A stretch of DNA of 64,000 nucleotides. Origin: Seminavis robusta. Lineage: Eukaryota > Bacillariophyta > Bacillariophyceae > Naviculales > Naviculaceae. A model generated the notes under the pieces. The model did no database searches, was not told the DNA's origin, and worked only from the letters and a program-made list of their open reading frames with translations. A program made the translations under genes and the position numbers. Location of the stretch: contig CAICTM010000007.1 of the NCBI GenBank assembly GCA_903772945.1, positions 186,001 to 250,000 of the forward strand. Direction: 5' to 3'. Of this stretch, positions 34,543-45,637 are shown one piece after another. The number at the start of each line of letters is the position of its first letter. The first letter of the stretch is position 1.

Positions 34543-36080
34543 CGCAACACTATTTGCTGAATGAATCTGATGCAGATGATACAACTCTTCTTCTCTTCAT
34601 TGGTGATGCCATGATGCTCTATTGGTGTGGACATGGAGACATCGAGACATCAATGCATTTTGAGGCTATTTGGTATTCGGGGTTGCCTGGACAACCAGAA
34701 TAGCTCAAGAATCCAGTTGGCGAAGCACTGGGTCGAGACACTGTTCAAGCTTGTTCCACAGTGGTCTGACACGTGCTAGCAGGTACCATGCCGTATGCAT
34801 CGTTGCGCCGGGTTAGTCCTTACGTTGGGGACCGCGTTGGAATCCCTGGTGTTGTTCTTTTTGTTGTTTCTGCTTCACACCAGCCTTGCTGGTGGTAGTC
34901 CGGCAACTCCGCGACCCCCTGATGGAGAAAAGCACTTTTGCGGACAAAGCCTACAAACATGCATTGAGTTGTACCACCAAGCATCGTATATGTTCTGACT
35001 TCCTTGCCTTCTGACTTCCTTGCCTTCGGTACCGTATCATCTAGCTAGAGTTTGTTCTTTCGATCATCACAAGCAAATGCCTGTACCGGTACTGCAGCCA
35101 CTCGAGCATCAAGACTGCCTTCTTCGTAACGCATGTTTATTTTTACATGTACGGCGCCATGCCAATCTTGAGGCCGCGTTCAGCAGCAAGCTGTGGACTC
35201 GACCCGTATGCAGTTCCTCTAGATGTGGCTGAGTTCTTGCCAAGAAGAACATCAATCTGTTGGAGAACATAGCCGAGTCGATGCTTGCCCGCTTGCCCGG
35301 GCAAACGAACTGAACCGGATGCATTTTTCGGATACCGCGATTGCACCACCTCCCCACTCGCCGCACAGAATCAGATTCCAACCAATCTTGCATGGTTCGA
35401 CACGGCGATGCCCTCATTACAATACATACTGTGAAGAACGTCTGAATTCCCGACTGAATGCGAATTGGTGGCAGCCCTTCCGTTTTGGATTAATGAGGAG
35501 TTGCTACTAGCAAGAGTACCGGTACAGTAGTGGATGAGTCTGCGGAAGTGGCAGGGGGGGCAGGGTTGTTGACGCTGAAGGGCCTTTGAGCGCTTTTCCA
35601 GATCCCAGACCCCCACACCCCACACCCCACACCAGCCTTTGACTCTCAGCCGAAGCCAGTGGAATTCCCAGCTGAGAGCCAGCCATACACGGATTTGTTC
35701 GGCGGTTTGATGATTTAGAGCAGGAGCACGCTTCTCTTGTAAACACATCAAAGCTCATGCTAAGTAAAACCCGTTTCAATGTCATCGACCAATATCTTGG
35801 CCAGCCAGCGCACCTCCCTCACTCCGCCAAATTTACAAGGGCAAGAGCCAGACCTCCCGCCTCATTTTTTGTGTCGGATCCACGACAAAGATACGTCAAG
35901 CAAGACACACCTTTCGAAACAACGCCTAAAACACAAACAGCAACAGCATATGACAGGCTTCGCAACACTTCTAACGATTTGGCTGCTTGACTCCTGTTGC
36001 CTTTCTTTAGCAAAGCACCCAACTAGCCCAAGCTGTGCTGCAGTAGAGTAAGAGCAAGAGCAAGAGCATAGAAGAACAGG
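34543..36080. other. Divergent intergenic region upstream of the second LRR gene
   Basis: No coding sequence is supported. The segment just before the plus-strand LRR start is purine-rich (AAGAGCAAGAGCAAGAGCA near 36045-36070). The rest holds scattered GCTAGC and TACCGGTA palindromes and a G-run near 35553. Confidence 0.55.
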
Positions 36081-39000
36081 ATGAAGGTGCTTTCCAGTTT
36101 CTGGTTGGTTTTTGCAGTGGTTGCCACTAGCGCTGCAGCTTCAGCCTTGGATACCGGTATCCCCGATAAGGGTAACCCTAACCATACTCCTCGTAGCATG
36201 CACATGAGTACCAAGAAGAATACCCAAAGCCACCGCAATCTGGCTTGTGACACGATCAATGGAGCTTGCTGCGTTGGAGAGACGTGTGACGAACTTCCCT
36301 TCGATCCGTCTCTCACCGTCAACGTCCAATATGACGATTACCCCAATGAGATTGTCTGGCTTTTTGAAAAATACGAAAATAGCTCCACCACAGATCCAAC
36401 GGTGGATTCGGCGGAAGCCATGGCGGAAGGAAAGCCACAGCCGTTCTTGGATGACTGGACTGTTTGGTGGCACTATTTTGGTACTGCCTATGATGGACTC
36501 CCAGGACAGACAGTGGCTTACCCCATCTCCAACCTGGATACCGATACCTTCTACCGATTTTCCATTTATGATACTGAAGGCGATGGTGTCTGCTGTGAGT
36601 ATGGAAATGGCTGGGTCTCCATAGAAACTGACAATGGAGGCATGATTTGGAATCTCAAGGGAGATTGGATTCGGGCAGATCCCACCGTGGTATACCTTTA
36701 TGTAGATTCCGTTGGAGCCGTGGAAATAGTGGAGGTACAATACGCACCCGCACCAGTCGCACCACCAACCACCGGGGCCGGGGCCGGTCCTGTCCCAGCT
36801 CCCATTGTCGTTCCGTCCACGGTCCAGATCTTTGACAACACCTACAACACGGCAACAACCACGTATCTGGATCTTTCCTTTGATCTACTTGAAGGTACCA
36901 TTCCCACAGAAATTGCATTCCTCACCGAACTACAATACCTCGAGCTAGGAGACAACGACTTGACGGGACCCATACCCGATCTGAGCACACTGACCAAAAT
37001 GACGTATCTCGATTTGGGACCATCCGAGGTACGCAAGCAACCATGCATGGCAGACTGTCACTCTGGGTGGCACGTCGGTGTTTTGGTCTCGTCTCGACTC
37101 ACCACATAGACCTTTTTGTTGGTCCTTCTTTTAGTTGACAGGGACCATCCCAACAACCATGGGGCTCCTAACCGAACTCATCTTTATCTCGCTTTGGAAC
37201 AACCTCCTGACGGGCGAGATTCCGTCCGGTAAGAATCGAATCGAATCGAATCATTCCAAGGCCGGGGTGGTCTCACTAACAAACCTACCTGTCCTCCTTA
37301 ATTTGCTCTCCATACTCTATATTCGCTCTACAGAGCTTGGTTTGTTGACCGAATTGACAGCATTGACGCTGGCATCCAATCAGTTCACAGGAGCATTACC
37401 TGATGAGCTCGGGGAACTATCGGCCCTTACTTGGTTGAATGTGGAATACAATCGATTGACAGGAGACATACCAATTTCCGTGTGCGTGTTGCCCTTGGTA
37501 ACAATCTCTGCGGATTGTTCCGAGGTGACATGCTGCGATGAACAACCCATACCACCTTCCGTTGCTCCGCCTGGGAGTGTGGAAATCTTTGGAAGAACCT
37601 ACAGCACCAGTACAACCTACACCATTGATATTACAAACTTTGGCTTGTTCGATACTATCCCTACGGAAGTGGCCCTCATTACCTCTTTGGAATTCTTGTA
37701 TATTGGAGGCAATGAATTGTTTGGGACTATTCCAACAGAGCTTGGGTTGTTGACAAATTGCCTTGGATTCAATGTATGGGAAAACCTGCTCACTGGTACG
37801 ATCAGCTAAGCATAGCTGCAATTTGGATACAGTTGCTGTTGTTTTCTCTATCCGTGACACAGGTCCTGACGCTATGCTCTGTTGCTTCGGAATATATAGG
37901 CACAATCCCCGAAGAGCTTGGGGAGATGACGAAGGTGACGCATTTGAGCTTGCATACCAATTTCTTAACAGGGACAGTCCCCGCTGTCCTTGGTGATCTT
38001 CCTGACCTTGTTGGTCTATACTTGTCTGATAACTCACTCACCGGTACAATCCCGTCATCTATCTGTGCGATTCCATTATGGGTGTTCACTGCTGATTGCG
38101 ATGAGTTGACTTGTTGCGATGAAATTGGCACAGGTCCAACCCCATCTCCAGCATCAGGGTCTCTCAACCTTTTTGGCGAGAGTTATGACATAAGCTCGAC
38201 CACGTCCTTACACCTCGATGGTACTGATCTCTCAGGATCGATACCAAACAATATTGGTTTCATGACGGCTTTGACTTCTTTGAATCTTGGGAGTAACGAT
38301 CTGACCGGTACTCTCCCCACTGGTACGTTCTTCCATTGAGACTCATTCACTTTGGCGCTTCTGCTTGTTTCTCACTGAAGATAACCCTCTTGACAGAGCT
38401 CGGGTTGCTGACGGGCTTGCAGTACTTGTTCATGGGGGGCAACAGTTTCACGGGTACCCTTCCAACAGAGCTTGGCTTCTTGACTGATATGCTTTCGATA
38501 GTTTTGAGTGCAAATCTTCTTACTGGAACGATTCCAGATGAGCTTGGAGAAATGACAGCTTTGGCCTACTTGAGCTTGTGGGGAAATGACCTTACGGGGG
38601 AGGTGCCAGCAGGTAAGGGAGAAATGGGATGACGTGTAATGTTGGGAACGATCAATCATGAAAAGAAACACCTAACTTGCGGTTGCCGCTTAGAATTATG
38701 CGAGTTGCCTGATTTGGGATTCAACCTGGATTGCAGCGAGGTAACTTGCTGTGGAGCCCTGCCACAACCAACACCGAGCCCACTACCACCAACAGCCCCA
38801 ACGCCTGGCAGAGTCACCCTCTTTGGCGAAACTTACTCAACCAGCACGACAAGAACTCTAGACCTGACTAGTGATGGCATTGGAGGAACAATCCCAACTG
38901 ATATTGGACTTCTCACTGCCATCACGAACCTGTTTCTTGGTGGCAACAATTTCTCAGGGACCATTCCAACGGAGGTGGGCCAACTGATCGATGTAACTGG

Positions 39001-42000
39001 CTTCAACATGTGGGATAACGCATTGACCGGTAGGTTCCAAACCCAGGCAGTCTTTGGTATGTGTTGTACCGTGTGGCTTACATTTTTGCATCGGCTTGTG
39101 TTGCTGCAGGAATGATTCCATCAGAGATTGGGCTTCTCACAGAAATGACGTGGTTGAACATCCGAGGCAACGAGCTTTCTGGTCCTGTTCCGGAGGAACT
39201 CGGTCAATTGACTATGTTAACTGGGATGTGGTTGTACGACAATGACTTGTCTGGAAGTGTGCCTTCCAGCGTTTGTCTTCTTGGGCTTACAGACTTTAGA
39301 TTAGATTGCGATGAGCTCACATGCTGTGGTGAAGTTGGATCTGCTCCTGGACCAACACCTGCTGGCTCTGTCGAGCTCTGGGGGGAGATATACAGCATCG
39401 GGTCAACCACAAGACTCAATGTGGCATTTGACGGCATTACAGCAGAGACCATCCCAACAGAAATTGCTTGGCTGACTGCATTGAATTATATGAATCTAGG
39501 TGACAACGAAATCACGGGCCCAGTTCCCAGCGAGATTGGAACCATGACTGCGCTAACGTATCTCGATTTGGGTCCCAATGCCTTGTCTGGTACAGTGCCG
39601 ACAGAGATAGGACTTCTCTCAGATCTCACTTTTGCAAGTTTTTGGGACAACCAGCTGTCCGGTCCAGTCCCAAGTGAATTTGGACTGCTCACGTCGTTAA
39701 GCTCATTGTGGATTGAAGACAATAATTTCTCTGGGTCGCTGCCGGAAGAACTAGGCAACATGGTTTCATTGGACTTCTTCTACCTGGACGATAATGATTT
39801 CTTGACTGGCTCCGTACCACAATCTGTCTGCGAGCTGGACTTGATTACACTGTCCGTGGATTGCCTCCAGTTGACCTGCTGCGATGAAATCGAACCAGGT
39901 CCTGGCCCATCTTCATCTCCAGGTACTGTTGACTTGTTTGAAAACACCTACAGTACAAGAACCACAACTTCTATTGGCCATGGCTCTCAAGGACTGACAG
40001 GGACGATTCCAACGGACATTGGTTTGCTTACAGCCCTTACATTCTTGAGCCTGCACACGAATGAACTAAGAGGCTCCCTTCCTACTGAAATAGGAAGGCT
40101 GAGCAGGCTGGGATACATTACCATGAGCAGAAATCAGCTGTCTGGCCAACTGCCAAGTGAGCTTGGCCTCCTGACGGGTTTGACTCAACTTTACTTGTAT
40201 GATAATCGATTCACCGGTTCAATCCCAGAGGAGCTCGGTTCTTTGACAGCTCTGTCAATCCTGCAGCTTCAAGACAACAGGTTGACAGGCACAGTGCCTA
40301 CTGATGTTTGTAACTTACCCAGCCTGGGTTCACTAGGCCTTGAAGTTGACTGCTTTGAAGTGGTCTGCTGTGATGAAGTGGCACCAGGTCCTGGCCCAGC
40401 TCCATCTCCAGGTACTGTTGACTTGTTTGGGACCACTTTCGACACTAGCGCTACTGTTATTGACCTCAGCAGCCGCAATCTGGATGGATCGATGCCATCT
40501 GAAATCGGGCTTCTAACTTCTTTGACAACTTTGGAGCTGGACTCAAATGACCTGACTGGAGAGATTCCGTCCGAAATTGGTCTGATGACTAGCCTGACAA
40601 GGCTACTGCTTTATACCAATGATTTAAGGGGTCCCTTGCCAACTGAAATGGGGCGATTGACAAGAATGTCGCACCTGAGCCTCAGCTCCAATAACATTGC
40701 CGATCCATTGCCGAGTGAGCTTGGCAGGATGACCGACCTGGTATTCTTTACAATCAGCCGCAATGCGGTCTCGGGACCCATTCCGAGTGAACTTGGTCTT
40801 TGCACTTCATTGAGGGAATTGTACTTGTACATGAATCAACTTACGGGTACGATCCCTGATGAGCTTGGTGACTTGACGGCATTGACTCGATTAGAGTTGC
40901 AGAGCAACCAGTTAAGAGGCAGTGTTCCAATTGAAGTCTGTTCGATTCCAGGCTTGCAGCTGGCAGGACGCTTGGATGCTGATTGCTTTGAAGTTACCTG
41001 CTGCGATGACATAGAAGCAGTGGAACCCAATCCAGCACCCGCTGGTCCACCCAATCCCGCACCTGCTGGTTCTGTGGAGCTCTGGGATGAGATTTACAGC
41101 ACAAGTGAAACTGAATTCATCTTTCGTACTGGTGATTCGGTCCAAGGCACCATCCCAACTGAAATTGGCTTGGTGACATCATTGGGAGTCTGGCACATGG
41201 GAAGCAATGAACTATCTGGCAGTCTACCAACTGAGATTGGCCGCATGACTGCTCTGCGTTCTGTGATCTTGAGTGAAAACTTGTTGATCGGACGAATTCC
41301 CTCCGAGTTGGGATTGTTGACTGAGCTGTCATTCTTGAGCCTACGTGACAACCGCTTGACAGGCACAGTGCCAGCAGCTGTGTGTGCACTTCAGAACCTG
41401 AGTTATTTCAGTCTTGATTGCACTGAAGTTGTTTGTTGTAATGCTGTTGTACAGCCACCACCCCCATCCCCCGCCCCAGATCAGTCACAAATTGTTTTGG
41501 AGGTTTCTTTGGAGTTTGGCTTCTTTGATGACACCAAAGTGCGTGAGCCAACAGCAACTGAAGTGGATGATCTGGTGGTGCAAATTGACAGTTTCTACAG
41601 TGACCTTCTCGAAGGCTCTTTTGATACCTTTGCCACATTTGAAGCCAAGGGTAAGGTTCAGCTGAGGCCAGTGCATAAACGAATTTAATAATTTTCTCAT
41701 CTCATCCTCAATTTTCTGTTTTCAGTGGTTGACACCGCAATGGTCAATGAAACTTTTACACTTGACTTTGACTCCTTGGTCTATTTTGAAGAAGGAACAG
41801 ATGTACCATCTCCAAATGAAGTGATTTCTGCAATGCAAGGTACCTCTGGGGATTACGCCAGTTTTATAACAGAATATGTTTGGAACGTGACAACGGACAG
41901 CATTTTTTATGACACTGAGATTGTCACATTCCGGGCAAGGTCTTCTGCTACTCCAGGGACTGTCTTTCTGTTTGGTGACTCCTACAGCATAAGCTCAACC

Positions 42001-44485
42001 ACGTCCCTTTCCCTGTCAAGTAGTGGTCTTACTGGCACAATCCCACCAGAGATTGGGATGTTAACAGCCCTTGGAAGATTGGTCTTGTATTCCAACGACT
42101 TGACTGGACCTCTGCCAACAGAGCTTGGTTTGCTGACGGCCCTGACCTACATGGACCTCTGGTCCAATGAACTGACTGGCACAATCATTACAGAGTTTGC
42201 CAGGCTGACAGTGCTGTCTAGTTTGAGCTTGTACAACAACCAAATCAGTGGAACTATTCCACCAGAGCTCGGGTTAATGACAGCCATGAGAAGCTTGACT
42301 CTGAGCTCCAACTTGCTCACGGGCACAGTCCCTGTGGAGCTTGGCGAGCTGACCCTTATGACATATCTCTCTCTATGGGGAAATGACCTCACAGGAACTG
42401 CACCAGATTCTGTCTGCAGTTTGCCCGGTTTGAATGTGGTCCTTGATTGCAGTGAGGTGGTTTGCTGTGATGCTATATCATCAGGAACAGTAGACTTGTT
42501 TGGGCAATCCTATTCAACAAGCACAACATCCTACTTAAGTATGGGGGGAGGCGGTCTCATGGGAACACTACCAACAGACGTTGGCTTGCTTACGGCCCTT
42601 ACATTCTTGAGCCTGCACACGAATGAACTAAGAGGCTCCCTCCCTACTGAAATGGGAATGCTGAGCAGACTTCGTTACCTCACCATGAGCCGAAATCTGC
42701 TGTCTGGCCAGCTGCCAAGTCAGCTTGGGCTCCTGACAGGTTTGACCCAACTTTACTTGTATGACAATCGATTCGTTGGCACGATCCCAGTGGAGTTCGG
42801 CTCTTTAACAGCTCTATCAGTCCTGCAGCTTCAAGACAACAGGTTGACGGGCACAGTGCCTGCTGATGTTTGTGACTTACCCAACCTGGGTTCATCAGGC
42901 CTTGAAGCTGACTGCTTTGAGGTGGTTTGTTGTGGCTCTGCTCCAGCCCCAGGCCCAAGTCCAGGCACTGTGCTTTTGTTTGGTGAAAGCTATAGCACAA
43001 GCACAACAACAAATATTAACATCTACAGTGCTGGCGTTGATGGAAGTATCCCAGCAGCAATCGGTGACCTTACTGCATTGACATTTCTTGGGCTGAATTG
43101 GAACGATCTTACTGGAACTATCCCGACAGAGATTGGGACGCTAACAAGGTTGAGATGGATGAGCCTCAGCCGAAATCAATTGAGTGGTCGGCTCCCTACA
43201 GAGCTGGGGCTCCTTACAGCTCTCACGGAACTCTATTTGTATGACAACATATTCATCGGCACGATTCCGGAGGAGATGGGAGACTTGACAGACCTCACAG
43301 CTCTCCGATTGGAAGAAAACCAGTTAACAGGCTCAGTGCCCGATGATGTGTGTTCCATCCCGGGATTGGGTGCATCAGGTCCGCGGGTTGATTGTTTGGA
43401 GGTTGTTTGTTGTGACAGTGCTCCAGGTCCTGGGTCGTCTGGCCCAGATACTGTTGTTTTGTTTGGTGACAGCTATAGTACGAGTACAACAACAAGACTA
43501 CCTCTCAACAATGTGGGTCTTGTTGGGACCATCCCAGGAGACATTGGAGAACTGACAGAGCTGACATACTTAGCATTGAACTGGAACGACTTGATGGGCA
43601 CGCTCCCCACAGAGATTGGGAGGCTGACCAGTGTAACATTCATGAGTGTGAGCCGGAATGAGCTAACTGGTCAGATCCCATCAGAGCTCGGCTTGTTGAC
43701 CGAGCTGACTGCTTTGTACCTGTATTCCAACGCGTTCACGGGGACAATTCCGGATGAATTCAGCCAACTGACTGATTTGAACATCTTGGAAATTTATGAT
43801 ACAAGTCTAGTGGGCTCTGTCCCTGCGGGTGTTTGTGAGATTCTGGACCCTCAGGTGGACTGTGATGAAGTTGTGTGTTGTGGCTCAGCCCCAACAGAAA
43901 GCCCAACTACTGATCTATCCGAAGGTGGTGTCAGTGGCTTGGTCTTGCTGTTTGGCGAAACATACAATACAGCAACAACTACTGTCATTGATCTCTCCAG
44001 CAACGCCCTTACAGGATCCATCTCTCCCGGGATAGGAAAGCTGACAGGTCTCACATCGCTGGACTTGGGTCCAAATAATCTGACAGGCCCACTCCCTTCT
44101 GAGATTGGCATGCTTACAGAGCTGACATTTTTGAGCCTCTTCAACAACATGTTGACGGGCCCAGTTCCAAGTGAACTTGGGTTGCTGACTGCCATGAATG
44201 CTTTGACTTTGGCGACAAATGAGTTTAGTGGACCCTTGCCGGACGAACTGGGTGCGCTGACTGCCATGACTTGGCTGAACGTGGAAGACACTTTATTGAC
44301 AGGTAGGCACGACGAAAATGTGTTTGTTGGCTGACGTCGCAAATCTACGTCCGATCCATCGTACATGTATCTCAAGAGTATGTATCTCTTTGCTCGTTTC
44401 AGGGAGTATCCCTTCCAGCGTCTGCGAACTAACGAGCTTGGAAACGTTGAGAGCAGATTGTGATGAGGTTGAGTGTTGCGAGTAG
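36081..44485 (+). CDS. Giant secreted modular LRR protein with nine exons (2559 aa)
   Basis: Exons: 36081-37028, 37135-37228, 37334-37795, 37900-38322, 38397-38612, 38694-39029, 39110-41650, 41726-44302, 44403-44485. All phases fit. The signal peptide (about 1-20) and N-terminal domain (CCVGETCDELP, GDGVCCEYGNGW) match the paralogue at 25-30 kb. Thirteen LRR modules follow, each with LTGxIPxE(I/L)G-type repeats and a DC-x-E-V-x-CC cap. Between modules 8 and 9 (about residues 1620-1730, across the intron at 41651-41725) is a non-LRR domain beginning IVLEVSLEFGFFDD. Introns 2-8 are all phase 1, mostly in the Gly codon of LTG|xIP or before ELG. There is no membrane span. The first exons have an intron per module or less, while the two long exons hold nine modules between them, suggesting later intronless expansion. 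Confidence 0.9.
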
Positions 44486-45034
44486 GTCCCGCCATCCTTG
44501 CCGTACCGGTACCGGTACCGGTACCGGTCGTACGATGACTGTTGCATATCGTAGGCTGTAATTGAATTTGAGGTAATGTGGGTCAAGTGCAGTTCTAACT
44601 GCGCATGTTCATAGCGTGTTGGTAGGCACACCCCACTTCTAAGCGTTGCCGTAGACTGAAGATCCCAGTATTTCAGTGGTGGCTATAGCTATAGCTAGAG
44701 GGCGTCGACGAACTGTTCTTTCATGGCTCTGGCTGCCAGCCTCAACTCCTGTGTTTTCGTTCCATCTAGCCAGGCAGTGGCAATGCTCGGTGGGGACTGG
44801 GCCCCTCGTCGCTCGTGTTTGAGGCACCGCGGATTAGTATAGCTGGACTGGAAACCCATAGAGCCACGGTGGATGGCGGAGCCTCGGGAAGGCAAGACTA
44901 TGGAACGGCTTGATTCCCCGATTCCCGAGGGAGCGTTGGCTAAGGGCTATTTGTGTACTTTATCTTTTCTATTCTTTCTATACTTGTTATGGATGAATCG
45001 AATCTATTTTGGACGCACGCAGTAAACAAGCTGG
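44486..45034. other. Intergenic, no gene recognised
   Basis: The stretch contains the GTACCG tandem tract and the 3' flanks of two convergent genes. Nothing coding is seen. Confidence 0.6.
44503..44528. repeat. GTACCG hexamer tract (tandem ACCGGT palindromes)
   Basis: About four perfect tandem copies of GTACCG create overlapping ACCGGT and GGTACC palindromes. It is the longest such array in the window, and dispersed single copies are common. Confidence 0.9.
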
Positions 45035-45637
45035 CTATGCAGTCCTTGCTGAGAATGAGGACTGACGCATAAGCTGCGTTGTTGGCATTGCAGCTTGGTC
45101 CTCCCGTCCATGGGTAGTGCCGCTGTCTAGGTCTTCTATCTTTTGCTGGAGCAATGGCTTGGTGGTTTCCTTGGGCAGACGAAAGGAGTTCATGCGGCTC
45201 TTTTGCTTGTGAGTTTGCAGGAGACGACAGCGGCGACTTTTCTTCGTGGCATTGGTGGCAGTCTTGGTGGGACTGGAAAGTTCTTCCTCTTGCTGCTCCG
45301 AGCCTGCGTGTTCCTGAGCTTTTACATTGAATTTTAGCAGGGCTTGAGTTTTGTCCTTGGGAAGGCGGAAGGAAGTCATGCACCGCTTGTTTCGCTGAAG
45401 GGCCATCTTGCGTCTTTTCAAGCCACTGACTTCGTCTTTTTCACATGTGTCATTTTCGGGTTCATCCATGTCCTCCGAGTGGAAATGCAGTAGAGCACTA
45501 GTAGCCTCCTTAGGTAGGCGAAACGAGGTCATTTTCTGCATCTGAGTGCGGCGGCGCAAAAGGGCACTGCGACGGACTGATAGGTTGGCATGAGAGGCGG
45601 GGGTTGCCATGGTGAGACATTCGGTAGAGCTGCGCAT
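45035..45637 (-). CDS. SFRLPK-repeat protein (three basic-helix/SFRLPK units)
   Basis: The 200-aa protein matches no family I know. It contains three copies of M-T/N-S-F-R-L-P-K-(E/D)-x-T-x-x-L-L, at residues 36-50, 87-101 and 149-163. Each is preceded by a basic stretch of about 14 residues (RRSALLRRRTQMQK, KRRKMALQRNKRC, SRRCRLLQTHKQKSR). A degenerate fourth, MRQSSFSART, ends the protein. Acidic spacers separate the units. No signal peptide or membrane span is present. A second possible start is Met10. The basic residues followed by T/N-S-F resemble kinase substrate sites, so the protein could be a multi-site scaffold or inhibitor; this is inference. Confidence 0.76.
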   Translation of the reverse strand: MRSSTECLTMATPASHANLSVRRSALLRRRTQMQKMTSFRLPKEATSALLHFHSEDMDEPENDTCEKDEVSGLKRRKMALQRNKRCMTSFRLPKDKTQALLKFNVKAQEHAGSEQQEEELSSPTKTATNATKKSRRCRLLQTHKQKSRMNSFRLPKETTKPLLQQKIEDLDSGTTHGREDQAAMPTTQLMRQSSFSARTA

